Shown: positions 46,871 through 56,997, numbered from the stretch's first letter. The stretch: DNA of 64,000 nucleotides from Burkholderiales bacterium (GCA_014860445.1 JACZJT010000071.1:27313-91312); one strand, 5' to 3'. The notes: generated by a model from the sequence alone, not told the origin. Numbers and translations are program-made.

Positions 46871-48001
46871 CTAGTAAGATTGGTCCAGCATGTTGAGGTA
46901 GTCGTCGACCGTGGCGATGCGAGGATTGGTCGCATGGCAGTGGTCTTGCATGGCAGCCTGTGCGATCCCTGGCAGCAATTCCCGGTCAAGCCCCATGGCG
47001 CCTAATCCCGCCGGGAGACCAAGGCGGTCGTTGAGGCTCGCAATGTATTCGGCCGGGTCCACAGACCGCGGGATTCCCATGGCGTCCCCCAAGAGCCCCT
47101 GCTTAGCTTCCGTGGCAACGCTGTTGAAACTCAGGACCGCCGGAAGCAGCACCGCGTTCAAAGTACCGTGGTGCAAGGAAACGCCTGGAACAGCCCCTAG
47201 TGGGTGTGAAAGCGCGTGCACCGCTCCAAGTCCTTTCTGGAAAGCCAGCGCCCCTTCGGTAGAGGCCATCATCATGTTCCAACGTGCCTCGCGGTCCCCA
47301 CCTTTACGCGTGGCCAACTCAATGTTGCGAATGCCACGGCGGAGCCCGTCCAGCGCAATGGCGTCGGCCGGCGGATTAACGGCCGGCGCGAGGAACGTCT
47401 CGATGCAGTGGGCGATGGCGTCCATACCTGTGGCAGCGGTCAGCAGCGGCGGCAGGCCTAGAGTCAGCTCCGGGTCGCAGATCGCCAGCTTGGGCAGGAG
47501 ATGAGGGCTCAGCAGACCAAGCTTGCGCCCTGAGCGCATGACGATGACGGCACCTCGCCCGACCTCGCTACCGGTTCCCGCCGTGGTCGGAATAGCCACC
47601 AGAGGCGCGACTTGGTTGGTGATCTTGCTCATCCCACCCTCGATCGCCGCATACTGCTGTAATGGTTCCGGATGCGTTGCCAACAGCGCCGTAGCCTTCG
47701 CCAGATCGATGGCGGATCCACCGCCGAGCGCAACAATCCCATCACAAGCCTTGCTGCGGTAGAAGGCAGTTGCGGCGATAACCGCGTCCTCCGTCGGGTT
47801 GGCTGGAGTATCGTCATAAATAATCACCTCGACCCCGGCGCCCAGGGCGTTCAGCACGCGTTGCAGGAGTCCCGCCACGCGCACGCCTTTGTCGGTGACA
47901 AGAAACGGCCTACGTATCTTGAGTCTTTGCAGTTCTGCTGCAAGGACCTCTATGGCCCCAAAATCGAATTGAACTGTCGTAAGGTAATTGATGGTTGCCA
48001 T
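46871..48001 (-). CDS. Iron-containing alcohol dehydrogenase
   Basis: This 376-residue group III alcohol dehydrogenase binds NAD(P) through VALGGGSAIDLAKA. The metal ligands lie in AICDPELTLGL..., TGMDAIAHCIETFLAP (Asp/His) and AVHALSHPLGAVPGVSLHHG (His, His). Members reduce aldehydes or oxidise alcohols, and the maleylacetate reductase and hydroxyacid-oxoacid transhydrogenase branches are similar. Within this cluster it may handle a hydroxy-acid or aldehyde intermediate. Length is normal. Confidence 0.94.
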   Translation of the reverse strand: MATINYLTTVQFDFGAIEVLAAELQRLKIRRPFLVTDKGVRVAGLLQRVLNALGAGVEVIIYDDTPANPTEDAVIAATAFYRSKACDGIVALGGGSAIDLAKATALLATHPEPLQQYAAIEGGMSKITNQVAPLVAIPTTAGTGSEVGRGAVIVMRSGRKLGLLSPHLLPKLAICDPELTLGLPPLLTAATGMDAIAHCIETFLAPAVNPPADAIALDGLRRGIRNIELATRKGGDREARWNMMMASTEGALAFQKGLGAVHALSHPLGAVPGVSLHHGTLNAVLLPAVLSFNSVATEAKQGLLGDAMGIPRSVDPAEYIASLNDRLGLPAGLGAMGLDRELLPGIAQAAMQDHCHATNPRIATVDDYLNMLDQSY

Positions 48002-48083
48002 GGCGATATGAATCCCTATGTCTGAGTTTGCGTTTGAGTAACGCGAAGCAGTGCCTGAACCGCTCCTTGGCGTATGCAGTCGG

Positions 48084-49652
48084 TCAAGGACGGAACAATG
48101 CCGCTGCCATAGTGGGCAGCGGCTCCTCCACGCGCAGCGGAGAAAACTCCATTAGGTCGAGAACCTGGCTTTTCACATCTATTCCGGGAGCCACTTCGGA
48201 TAAAATGAGGCCACCAGGCTCGACCGAAAAAACCGCGCGCTCGGTAATGATCTTTGCCTTCTGTCCACGTTCGCCGATGTTACGAGCCAGTGGATAGGTA
48301 ATCTCGCCCACTTTCTCCACAAATTTCCTGACCTGTCCCTCCTTTTGGATCGAAAGACAGCCGCTCGCCGTGGCGGCCTTAAGACCAGCCGTTGTGAAGG
48401 TGCCGGTGAATATGAGTTCACGGGCGTTGAAAGCGATATCGATAAACCCGCCCGCACCAGGATTTGCCGACCCGAATCGGCTGACATTCACGTTGCCAGT
48501 ACGATCAAACTCCGCGAAAGCCAGGGCCGCGAACGCACAGTTTCCGCCATCGATAAAATCGAACTGGTAGAGACCGTCAATCAGCGCCTCAGGATACTTG
48601 TTCGCCGAGAACTGCCAGCCGCTCATCACGAGTCCGCCAAATGGCCCGTGCTCTGTGGTAAAGCTATACCGCTGCAGGCCGTTGTTCTGAAAGGCGCCAT
48701 CTTCCATCATCACCGCCGGAACGTCTGACGATGCGCCGAAGCCAAAAATGCTAACTACACCGGGGCGAATCTCCGCAGCGGCTCGCCGCGCAATTACCTT
48801 GTCAGGACCGGCCGGCAGCAGCTGCGGCGTGTCACCATCGAATGCCTGTCCCCCGAGATAAGCGTCGTCGTACCGAACATCGGTGGTCATCATCACATCC
48901 TGCGCCACAACCACCCGGTCCACGAGTTCACCGGGCACGCGCACATCCTGAACCAGTCGCGCATGGCGCGGGACTATCTTTCGCACCTGAGCGATCACCT
49001 TGCCGCCGCAAGCCTTCACCGCCAGGGCCATGGCCAGTGCGCAGGACACAATCGGCTCGTCCTCGAAGCTCAAGTTCCCGTGCTCGTCCGAACTGGTAGC
49101 ACGCAGGAAGGCCACGTTGAGCGGCCAGGTGGGATAGAAAAGGTATTCCTGACCTTCCAATTGGAGCAGTCGCACCAAATCTTCTCGCGCCCGCTCGGTG
49201 TACTTGCCGCCCTGCTGTCGTGGATCGATGTACGAACCGAGGCCTATGCGCGTGAAATAGCCGGGACTCCGCCGCGCCACTTCACGCAGCCAATGCATGG
49301 TTGCGCCGATGGGCCAGCAGTAGGCTTCGACGCGGTTCTCTTTGATCAACCGCATCATCTCCGGGCGCTTGCCTGTCGCCGGGTTTAATGAATTGATGAA
49401 GTTACCCGACACTACACGTTTCATCAGCCCTTCTACGGCAACGTGGTCCACACCTCGGATACCCATCGCGTCCCCGATAATGACTGGACAGTAGAACGTC
49501 AGGTCGCGTGGTGAACCGGTATCTTTGAAGCGTTGCGCGAGCCCCTTGAAAAGATCATCTGGCGCGAGCCAGCCGATAACTCCCACGCTCCCGACTGCAT
49601 CGCCCGATTGAATTTCCGAAACAGCCTCTGATATAGTGCAAATCTTGCTCAT
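48084..49652 (-). CDS. Fused acyl-CoA:carboxylate CoA-transferase (family I)
   Basis: This 522-residue protein has alpha and beta subunits fused, as in YdiF and propionate CoA-transferase. N-terminal part: SGDAVGSVGVIGWLAPDDL. The catalytic Glu that forms the CoA thioester is in SFTTEHGPFGGLVMSG (about residue 340). C-terminal part: GAGGFIDIAFNARELIFTG. It activates a carboxylic acid by moving CoA from an acyl-CoA, a plausible entry step for the imported substrate. It lies 82 bp upstream of the alcohol dehydrogenase gene. Confidence 0.94.
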   Translation of the reverse strand: MSKICTISEAVSEIQSGDAVGSVGVIGWLAPDDLFKGLAQRFKDTGSPRDLTFYCPVIIGDAMGIRGVDHVAVEGLMKRVVSGNFINSLNPATGKRPEMMRLIKENRVEAYCWPIGATMHWLREVARRSPGYFTRIGLGSYIDPRQQGGKYTERAREDLVRLLQLEGQEYLFYPTWPLNVAFLRATSSDEHGNLSFEDEPIVSCALAMALAVKACGGKVIAQVRKIVPRHARLVQDVRVPGELVDRVVVAQDVMMTTDVRYDDAYLGGQAFDGDTPQLLPAGPDKVIARRAAAEIRPGVVSIFGFGASSDVPAVMMEDGAFQNNGLQRYSFTTEHGPFGGLVMSGWQFSANKYPEALIDGLYQFDFIDGGNCAFAALAFAEFDRTGNVNVSRFGSANPGAGGFIDIAFNARELIFTGTFTTAGLKAATASGCLSIQKEGQVRKFVEKVGEITYPLARNIGERGQKAKIITERAVFSVEPGGLILSEVAPGIDVKSQVLDLMEFSPLRVEEPLPTMAAALFRP

Positions 49653-49683
49653 CGTTTCTCCATCAATATGCGCCCGGCGCGCG

Positions 49684-50124
49684 TTATTCCTGGAAGTGGC
49701 ATATGTGCGTGCAGGCGCATACCGTTTCTCCGCGCTGATTGGTCAAAGTTACATCGGCCCACAGACGTTTTTTATCATCGTCGGCGCGAGCGATGCGGTA
49801 ATGCACCGTAAGCGTATCGCCGATCCTGACGGGCTTAATGAAGCGTGCGCGATCGTAACCGTATGAAACCGCCGGGCGGCCCAGCGTATCCAGATATTTG
49901 CTCACTGCCCCCGCGGTATAACCCACCAACATTGCGCCCTGCGCGATTCGTCCGCCAAACCCCATGCGCTTGCCATATTCCTCGTCGACATGATTGGGGT
50001 GGTTATCACCGCTAATCCCGGCGAAAGCGTAGATGTCATACTCGCTCACGGTACGCGTGTAGCTGGTTTCCGTGCCGATCAGCGTTGACACGGGACCTTT
50101 GTGAGGCTTGGTGAATTCCGGCAT
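49684..50124 (-). CDS. MaoC-like hydratase
   Basis: This 146-residue single hot-dog domain carries the (R)-hydratase motif: YAFAGISGDNHPNHVDEEY (Asp-x4-His catalytic pair), then FGGRIAQGAMLVGYTAG. It would hydrate an enoyl-CoA to the (R)-3-hydroxyacyl-CoA. It sits between the CoA-transferase and GH88-like genes, 31 bp from the former. The cluster therefore has both (S)- and (R)-type hydratases. Confidence 0.93.
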   Translation of the reverse strand: MPEFTKPHKGPVSTLIGTETSYTRTVSEYDIYAFAGISGDNHPNHVDEEYGKRMGFGGRIAQGAMLVGYTAGAVSKYLDTLGRPAVSYGYDRARFIKPVRIGDTLTVHYRIARADDDKKRLWADVTLTNQRGETVCACTHICHFQE

Positions 50125-50150
50125 TTAGTTCTCCTAATGATGTGATGGAA

Positions 50151-51317
50151 TCAGACCCGCTCCGAGACAAGCGTGCCATCGAGGACCAGTAGTGATTCAA
50201 ACAGGAAGTAATCGCCCCAGATAAGCTCATGGGCGGTGCCCACGTTGATTCGCTTGTTAAAGCAACCCTCAGTAAGGATGCCCGGTTCGCGCTTGTCATC
50301 CTGAGAAACCGGTGTCAGATACTGGGAAACGAGTTGCTCCACGGATGCCTGCGCCGTGGCGCGGTATCGCGCGCTTCTTTCGGGGATGAGCCGAGCCAGT
50401 TTAAGCAGCGCCGCTGCCGCTATCGCAGTCGCGGAGGTATCGCGACTAGTATTCGGAATCGCTGGATCGTCGAAATCCCAGAAGGCAACTTGGTCGCGCG
50501 GCAGGTGCTCGACCCACCAGTCGGCGACCCGGACAGCGTCATCGCGGAATTCGGTCTCACGCCACGCAAGGGCCTGGGCCAGACCGAGCATCCCCCAAGC
50601 CTGGGCGCGCGCCCAAGTGCTGTTTTCGTGAATGCCCTTATGGGTGTAGCGGCGAACAAGTTTCCCGTTCGCCGGATCAAAGGTCGCGGACTGGCACACC
50701 GAGCCGTCGTCGCGTACACACAAGGCAATGTGCTGCCGCAAGTGCTGCCGGGCCATTTCGTCCGAACCAAGGACAACGCCGTAACTGAGCAGCAAGCCGA
50801 TGGTGCCCGGCAACGCGTCGATGTTGGCCTCGCTTGCGCCCACATCCGACGCCTCTTCGGCTTCTGTCCCAAGGGGAATCAGCTTCGCCTCGTGACTGTA
50901 CATGGCCATTAAGCCGCGCGTGCCTTCAATGGACAAGTCACGCGCATCCGGGTCGGCGAACAGTTCGCAGCCCAACTCGGCGCCATACCAGAAGAGAAAT
51001 CCCTTGAATACCGATTTCGACGTCACCCGTGGACGTAGTCGCAATGCCCAGGCGTGGGCTTGGTCGCGATACTTCGCGTCCCCCGTACGCAACGCCGCCA
51101 GCCAGAGTAACCCACACCAGAACCCCCCGGTCCAGTCGCCTGCCGGGCTACGCGTCCATTGGCCGCCTTTTGGGTCGGCGTAATGCGGAAAGCCCTGCCC
51201 AGGCTGGTTGAGCGTCGCGTCTATGCGCGCCAGCATCCTAGCAACGGCTTCGTCCAGAAATGTGCGTTCCACTACGGTTATCCTCCTCGATACAACGCTG
51301 AAGACGGTGTTTGCCAC
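50151..51317 (-). CDS. GH88-family unsaturated glucuronyl hydrolase-like protein
   Basis: This 388-residue (alpha/alpha)6-barrel protein matches GH88: WTGGFWCGLLWLAA, SEANIDALPGTIGLLL (first catalytic Asp region), HENSTWARAQAWGMLGLAQAL, WDFDDPAIPNTSRDTSATAI (second Asp), and the end GTAHELIWGDYFLFESLL. No signal peptide is seen, so it acts in the cytosol. Family members hydrate delta-4,5-unsaturated uronic acids at the end of oligosaccharides. Its presence among beta-oxidation-type genes is unusual. It lies 41 bp from the TRAP permease gene. Confidence 0.88.
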   Translation of the reverse strand: MANTVFSVVSRRITVVERTFLDEAVARMLARIDATLNQPGQGFPHYADPKGGQWTRSPAGDWTGGFWCGLLWLAALRTGDAKYRDQAHAWALRLRPRVTSKSVFKGFLFWYGAELGCELFADPDARDLSIEGTRGLMAMYSHEAKLIPLGTEAEEASDVGASEANIDALPGTIGLLLSYGVVLGSDEMARQHLRQHIALCVRDDGSVCQSATFDPANGKLVRRYTHKGIHENSTWARAQAWGMLGLAQALAWRETEFRDDAVRVADWWVEHLPRDQVAFWDFDDPAIPNTSRDTSATAIAAAALLKLARLIPERSARYRATAQASVEQLVSQYLTPVSQDDKREPGILTEGCFNKRINVGTAHELIWGDYFLFESLLVLDGTLVSERV

Positions 51318-51357
51318 ATTGCTGCATTACCCCATTCGGATGACTATCTTGATTTCC

Positions 51358-52677
51358 TCACAGGATCCCCAGTCGTTTCGGCAACCACGTCACCAGCCCA
51401 GGAAATGCCAAGACCAGCACCAAAACCAGTAGCTGCGCGACAATAAAGGGAACTACACCCCGGTACATATCCCCCAAGGTGATCTGCGGTGGCGCAATCG
51501 CTTTAAGATAGAAAATGGAAGGAGCCAGTGGCGGGCTCAAATAGGAAGTTTGCAGAACGATGAGAAACAATACCGAGAACCAGACCGGGTCAAATTGATA
51601 GATTCGAATAAGGGGCATGGCGATGGGGATAATGATTAAGATTATCGAGATTAGGTCCAGCACGAAGCCGGCAAGAAACGTAAGAAACAGAATTAACGCT
51701 ACCGTCTGCCATCCCGAGAATCCCCACGCGTCTATCGCAGATTGCACGGCCGCCATTCCGCCCATCCCAAAAAACACAGCCGAGAACATACTGCCGGCGA
51801 GGACGATAAGCAGAATCATGGCGGTGATGGAAACGCTGCGCAAAAGCGCGCTCCACAGTACTCTGAGGGTAAACGTTCGATAAAACATGGAAAGGAGCAC
51901 CGAGCCCAAAGCGCCGCAAGCAGCCGCCTCGGTGGGCGTCGCTAGCCCCATTAAAATGGTTCCCAGAACCGCGAAAATCAGCGCGACGGCAGGTACCAGT
52001 GCCGTTAATGTGAGCATGAGCTTTTGTTTCCAACTCATGTCAGGTTCATTGCGGTCATGAACCGGCGCCAACTTTCGGTCAATCACGCAAATGCCGACGA
52101 CATAAAGCAGGAACAGTGCCGCCATGATGAGGCCCGGAAACAGGATTCCAACCAACAATGGACCAACTGATATATTCGCTACCGGTCCAAGCACGAAAAC
52201 GGATATCGAAGGCGGAATAATTGTTGCAAGTGATCCGCCTGCGCAGATGGTCCCTGCGATGAGCTTCCGGTCATAACCGTGTTTCATCATTACGGGAACG
52301 GCAAGAAGGCCGATCACGGTTTCGGTCGCGCCCACGATGCCACTTGTCGCCGCGAAGATCGCTCCCATCGTTATCGCAGCGACGCCGAGCCCTCCCGGAA
52401 TACGTCGCATCCAGGCATTAATGGCTTGGAATAGACGCTCCGCGATGCCGGAGCGCTCGAGCATGGCGCCCATGAATATAAAGAGAGGTACGGCAGCCAG
52501 AACCGATTCGGACAGGACAACATCGATTTTCGATACCATTTGATACGTAATGGCACTGCCATATCGCGTCAACCCAAAGAGGAATGTCACGCCTATCATT
52601 GAAAACGCGACGGGGAATCCTGCAAAGATGAAGACCATCAAGAGCGGAAACATCAGAAATGCGGAATATTCGCTCAC
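51358..52677 (-). CDS. dctM: TRAP transporter large permease (DctM)
   Basis: This 439-residue protein has about 12-13 membrane helices. Characteristic DctM stretches are FAGFPVAFSMIGVTFLFG, SGIVGATETVIGLLAVPVM, and AGSLATIIPPSISVFVLGPV (usually GGSLGILIPPS). With DctQ and DctP it forms a sodium-driven importer for an organic acid. The start overlaps the dctQ stop (ATGA). The substrate is probably the compound degraded by the flanking genes. Confidence 0.96.
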   Translation of the reverse strand: MSEYSAFLMFPLLMVFIFAGFPVAFSMIGVTFLFGLTRYGSAITYQMVSKIDVVLSESVLAAVPLFIFMGAMLERSGIAERLFQAINAWMRRIPGGLGVAAITMGAIFAATSGIVGATETVIGLLAVPVMMKHGYDRKLIAGTICAGGSLATIIPPSISVFVLGPVANISVGPLLVGILFPGLIMAALFLLYVVGICVIDRKLAPVHDRNEPDMSWKQKLMLTLTALVPAVALIFAVLGTILMGLATPTEAAACGALGSVLLSMFYRTFTLRVLWSALLRSVSITAMILLIVLAGSMFSAVFFGMGGMAAVQSAIDAWGFSGWQTVALILFLTFLAGFVLDLISIILIIIPIAMPLIRIYQFDPVWFSVLFLIVLQTSYLSPPLAPSIFYLKAIAPPQITLGDMYRGVVPFIVAQLLVLVLVLAFPGLVTWLPKRLGIL

Positions 52678-53186
52678 TTATCGCCCCGGTCGTTACGGTC
52701 ACCGAGCAGGGTGCGGATAGCCCTTGCCGCTTCCGCCGACATTTGCAGGCCCAGTATGGCGAAGCCGATAGCCCATGTGATATCAAATGGCCACACCACG
52801 GGATTCCAACCTGACTTCCCCGTGACCTCGCCGCTCTCGAAGGCCCGATAGGCATACTGAGCAAGCGCGCCGGACAGCCAGAATATGGCGGGAGCCAAAG
52901 CAAGGTACGCGATCAAGTCTAGAATTGATCGGCTTCTCGTAGACAGGAACTCATTTATGAAATCGACGTTGACGTGATATTTGTGCTTAAGTGCATAACC
53001 CATCCCAAGCATTAGGATTGATCCTGTCAGCATGTAGCTTATTTCGTAAGCCCACGCTGTCGGAGCACCCAATGCGTAACGAGAAAAAACCTCGTACACA
53101 AGAGCGCCAACGAGCGGGATCACTATGATCGCGCCGGCGTAGCCCGCAATCTCTGACACCCAATCAACAATTTTCGTAAACGCCAT
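52674..53186 (-). CDS. dctQ: TRAP transporter small permease (DctQ)
   Basis: This 170-residue protein has four membrane helices. It includes YEVFSRYALGAPTAWAYEIS and LMLGMGYALKHKYHVNVDF, which match the DctQ signature (xRYxxxxPxxWxEE...). I start at MAFTKIVDWVSEIAG (53186). The open frame extends 39 codons further upstream without hydrophobic or family features. It overlaps dctM by 4 bp. Confidence 0.92.
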   Translation of the reverse strand: MAFTKIVDWVSEIAGYAGAIIVIPLVGALVYEVFSRYALGAPTAWAYEISYMLTGSILMLGMGYALKHKYHVNVDFINEFLSTRSRSILDLIAYLALAPAIFWLSGALAQYAYRAFESGEVTGKSGWNPVVWPFDITWAIGFAILGLQMSAEAARAIRTLLGDRNDRGDK

Positions 53187-53463
53187 CTGCAACAAGCCTT
53201 TCGGCGCACGGCTTGATTGAACAAAACTCCCGTACGCGGTACCCGTGATCGAGCCGCTCGCTGAGCGATGACCGACCGATAAATTCTCAAGGATGCGATT
53301 CAACAGGCCGGCTTCCAGGTGTCACCATAAGCGGGCGACCCTCAGTCTGCGACCGAATTTGTTTCATTTCCGTCGCGGACAGGAGCGCTGTACTGCACGC
53401 AAGCGCTCCCCCGCGCTGAGCCGATGCTTTGGCCCAGCTACTTTCTTAATGGTGTCGGTGTTA

Positions 53464-54543
53464 TTATTTCCCCGGCTTGTCGAGAGGCTGACCGATATTC
53501 AGCCGATACTCGGGCATGAGTTCGAGCTCCTTCTTAAACGAACGCATGTTGTTCCAGACTTTGCTAAACCACGGGTTCTTTTCCGCTTGCTCTTTCGACC
53601 ACTGATCGGTGACTTCCATCGCTTTGGCGATAAAGTCGGGGGCGAGCCTCACAATGACGTTGTCGCTCTTTTTCATGTTGCGCCAAGCGCTCAGGTCCGC
53701 AGTTGAAGCTTTCAGCCAGCTTTCATACACCGATTGCTTCGCTGCGAGTCTTATCATCTCCTGATCCCGCGGCGCCAGCTTGTTCCACGCTTCAACATTA
53801 AATTCACATTCGAGAAAGCCGCCAGCCTGATGAATTCCCGGAACGATGATGTACTTCGCCACTTTTTGAAAACCCACGGGCAGGTTAATTTCCGGGCTTC
53901 CCCATTCGGTAGCGTCGATCACGCCTCTTTCCAGCGCGGTGTAGACTTCGGTCCCCGGCAAAACGACCGTTGACGCACCAAGACGAGTAGCAATCTCCGC
54001 CCAGGCGCCCGACGTTCGCAATTTCAGACCTTTGAAGTCCTTCAGATTTTCAATTTTTTTCCGCGAATGAAGGAAGATTTCAGTGCCGAGACTGACGCAC
54101 GGGAAAGACACAACGCCGAACCGTTCTCTTCGAAATTGCTCCCACAATGCCACGCCGCCGCCTTCATATAGCCACAGCATGTACTCCTCAGGCGTACGCA
54201 TCCCGCCGGAATACCCTGCAAAAAGAACCGTCGTCCTATCTACGCCCCAATCGTACCCCTGCCAATTGAAGCCAACAGCGGCGACGCCTGCCTTGACCGT
54301 CTCAGTCACCTTGAGTGGTGACCCGAGCGCGCCGCTTGGTAAGGGTGTGATGTTGAGCCGGCCTTCCGTTAGAAGCTTCACGCGTTCGACAAAGTTCTTG
54401 GCGTCACGGTCAAACCACGGACCGGCGCCAAACGCTGAAGCCATCTGCCACTCGAGCGGCGCGGCTTCGACGGTGACCGAAGCGAACGGAAGCATCGCCG
54501 ACGCAGCCACTAGAACGGCAGCAATAATGTGCTTCTTAATCAT
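53464..54543 (-). CDS. dctP: TRAP transporter substrate-binding protein (DctP)
   Basis: This 359-residue periplasmic protein has a signal peptide (HIIAAVLVAASAMLPFASV, cleavage near VEAA) and a DctP fold. The substrate-contact region has LKGLKLRTSG-like sequence (FKGLKLRTSGAW, with the conserved Arg that binds the carboxylate), followed by YTALERGVIDATEWGSPE. It is of the subtype near mannitol/chloroaromatic and 2-oxoacid binders. It is the first gene of the transport operon, divergent from lysR, with a 431-bp regulatory region between. Confidence 0.95.
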   Translation of the reverse strand: MIKKHIIAAVLVAASAMLPFASVTVEAAPLEWQMASAFGAGPWFDRDAKNFVERVKLLTEGRLNITPLPSGALGSPLKVTETVKAGVAAVGFNWQGYDWGVDRTTVLFAGYSGGMRTPEEYMLWLYEGGGVALWEQFRRERFGVVSFPCVSLGTEIFLHSRKKIENLKDFKGLKLRTSGAWAEIATRLGASTVVLPGTEVYTALERGVIDATEWGSPEINLPVGFQKVAKYIIVPGIHQAGGFLECEFNVEAWNKLAPRDQEMIRLAAKQSVYESWLKASTADLSAWRNMKKSDNVIVRLAPDFIAKAMEVTDQWSKEQAEKNPWFSKVWNNMRSFKKELELMPEYRLNIGQPLDKPGK

Positions 54544-54974
54544 TTTGAACTCCTCCTTTTACCAACTGCAGTTTACGAACACATGCCAATGGGTTGACTG
54601 GCATGAACTTCAGCAAAGCAAATTTCTACCGCTTCTTCCCACCCAAAGCGTTTTGTACTAACGCTATTATCTTTATATTCAATACGTTATAGAATCGTGC
54701 GATATTGTTGATATCTACTCCATATCTGGGTCAAACCGCCCCCGCCTTTCATGTCCACCTCTCCCGCCCGGATCCCCGAAATCGAAGATCCCATCACCCG
54801 CCTACGCAACGTCCACGTCCATTTACGCAAAGGAATCGGGCGAGGCTCAGTCCACATATTTGCGCTTCACCGATCTTCATCCTCGTGTGAAATCCGCGAT
54901 GGGGGAATGCTAGGCATTGCATTACATGGTGTCCAATATATAATTCATAAATAAATAATACTTTATTGGTATAT
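54544..54974. promoter_or_regulatory. Divergent dctP/lysR regulatory region
   Basis: These 431 bases have AT-rich ends and no gene. The segment near lysR contains the 32-bp element described separately. By family behaviour a LysR regulator is often transcribed divergently from its targets and binds here. Clear -35/-10 boxes are not obvious on either strand. Confidence 0.5.
54911..54942 (+). repeat. 32-bp element upstream of lysR (inverted pair, copy 1)
   Basis: The element runs from TAGGCATTGC through ATTACATGGT to GTCCAATATATA, 33 bp before the lysR start. About 25 of 32 positions match the complement of 56528-56559. A possible operator or a duplicated promoter segment. Confidence 0.55.
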
Positions 54975-55871
54975 ATGGATCTCCGTCATTTGCGCTATTT
55001 CATCGCGGTCGCTGAAAACTTGAGCTTCACTCGAGCCGCCGAACGCTTGCATATCGCCCAGCCACCTCTGAGCTTGCAGATCCGCCAACTCGAGGAAGAG
55101 TTGGGTGTCACCCTGCTACACCGCACCCGGCGGATTGTCGAACTCTCCGATGCTGGCCGCATTTTCCTCGAACAGGCGAGACAGATCATTCGCGCGACCC
55201 AATCCGCAGTTGTCCAGGCGCAACGAGCCCAGCGCGGCGAAATCGGCCAACTCGCCGTGGGGTTCTTCGAGCACATGTCCTATACGCTGCTCCCTCCGGT
55301 CCTTTCCGCCTATCGGGAGCGCTTTCCGTCCGTCGATGTAAAGCTGCGCTGGTTTCCCGTGATTGGCCAAGCGGATGCGCTGGCTCGGGGGGACGTGGAC
55401 ATTTCCTTCATGCGTGCCGTACCCGGCATAGAGGAAGTTCAACGGCAAACGATCCTCACCGATAAGCTTATGCTCGCCCTACCGGCGACTCACCCTTTTG
55501 CCGCAAGAAACAAAATAGCCCTCAGAACGTGCGCTGACGAGCGTTTCATAATGTATGTACCTAACCTCGCCCCTGATTTCCATAATATGATCATAGGCAT
55601 GTGCGCGAATGCGGGCTTCATGCCACAGATAGCATTGGAGGTGGGGCAGGTCTACACGGCTCTCGGACTCGTGAGTTCGGGGGCAGGCCTCGCCTTCGTG
55701 CCCACTTCGGTAAAGGGAGTAAAGTTCAATGGCGTCATTTACAAGCCCATCACCGGGCGGACGCCCAAAATCGAAGTAATGCTGGGATGGCGCCAGCGAA
55801 TTCCTTCGCCGTTGCTTATGGCATTTGTGGAAACGGCGAAGCTGGTGGCGCAAGCTGCCCACCCCACTTAA
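54975..55871 (+). CDS. LysR-family transcriptional regulator
   Basis: This 298-residue protein has an N-terminal winged HTH (MDLRHLRYFIAVAENLSFT, RAAERLHIAQPPLSLQIRQL) and a periplasmic-binding-protein-like effector domain. The effector includes VGFFEHMSYTLLPPVLSAYR and RTCADERFIMYV. It is divergent from the TRAP transporter and about 1.1 kb upstream of an aldehyde dehydrogenase. It is the probable local regulator of the catabolic cluster, with the transported acid or a derivative as inducer. I start at ATG 54975. Confidence 0.95.
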   Translation: MDLRHLRYFIAVAENLSFTRAAERLHIAQPPLSLQIRQLEEELGVTLLHRTRRIVELSDAGRIFLEQARQIIRATQSAVVQAQRAQRGEIGQLAVGFFEHMSYTLLPPVLSAYRERFPSVDVKLRWFPVIGQADALARGDVDISFMRAVPGIEEVQRQTILTDKLMLALPATHPFAARNKIALRTCADERFIMYVPNLAPDFHNMIIGMCANAGFMPQIALEVGQVYTALGLVSSGAGLAFVPTSVKGVKFNGVIYKPITGRTPKIEVMLGWRQRIPSPLLMAFVETAKLVAQAAHPT

Positions 55872-56997
55872 GCAGAGTCACCGCGCGTGCGATCCTCGTC
55901 AGCACGAGTTTTAACCAAATGCAATCGAACAATTTTTCGAGACTCGCGTCAGATCGGGGAAATTGAACTTATCCCCAGCCTCAATATGCCCGAGACTCCT
56001 GTCCCTATGCGCACCGCAGAAAGATCGAGCACTTCTCCGCTTGGCTGCGAGACTTCCGCAGACTGTTTCGTCGCCGGGAGTATCAACCTAAGCACTTTGC
56101 CCGCTTAGCCCTACTGCTCTGCGTGCTTATCCTTGTTCGAGATCATTTTCTTGAGGCAGACTCGCTGACGCTGATGGCAGGCGACAAGAATTCGGATCGA
56201 TCTCAGACTCCTTCGACGGTTAAACCGACTCCGCGCATGCCACTAACACGCTACGTTTCCAACCGACTCAACCCTTAACCAGCCGACTCCGAGCAAGAGC
56301 CGCATGCGATTTGAGATCCTCGCGATCCCGAGCCGCATATCGATCCGCATCATTGTGGCCCTGGTATCAAGTTAAGCAAATATCTACCGGACATATGTAC
56401 TTTAAGACGTCCACTTGCGACTGCCGTGTTGGACCAAACGGGCACACTCGATTGTCGCGAACAGGTGGCCCAGATAACGAAGCGAAGCTCTGCTTATATA
56501 CCTACAACGTATTAGACGCTGATAATTTATATATTGGACGTGATGTAACAAAATACCTACGATTTCACCGCTGCTGCTTGCACGCAAGGGTGACGACAGT
56601 GGAAACATCAATTTGTGGATCAATCTTCCCGCAGGAAATCCGAGCCAGAGCGCGTTCACTCTACCGTGGCGGACCCGGGCACGCGCATCCTGCATCTGAT
56701 CAATCCTTCGAAGCAGCAGCCCTCGCGCTCGCCGGCAGGTTACTGGACTGGTGTTCGCGCGACAATCAGGAATATGTTTAGGCTTTTGCACCCTCGTCTA
56801 CGTCTGCCTGGTATCACCCATTGCGATCGCGCATCGGCCGCCGCAGAAATTGCACCTGTGGGTCAAATTTGAAATCTAGTACCCATTTTTCAGAAAACGA
56901 AATGGCAAAGTAGGCGCACCTGATCAGGTCCGCGATTATCAAGTCAGTCTGAATGATACTCGTGATATACCCCAAAACACTCTTCGGGAGAACACGC
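55872..56997. other. 1.1-kb intergenic region downstream of lysR
   Basis: The region has no convincing gene. Several short frames lack ribosome sites and motifs. It holds a second 32-bp element at 56528-56559 in opposite orientation. An AT-rich stretch at 56495-56570 is surrounded by higher-GC sequence. It may be a decayed gene, as weak protein-level similarity exists between the surroundings of the two 32-bp elements. Confidence 0.5.
56528..56559 (-). repeat. 32-bp element downstream of lysR (inverted pair, copy 2)
   Basis: Read on the minus strand it runs TAGGTATTTT, GTTACATCAC, GTCCAATATATA. It pairs with 54911-54942, so the two copies face each other around lysR. Confidence 0.55.

Noticed and set aside
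56311..56791. Overlapping open frames of 130-156 codons on both strands in the post-lysR gap
   Set aside because: They lack ribosome sites and plausible protein composition. Weak similarity to the region before lysR is better explained by duplicated non-coding sequence.
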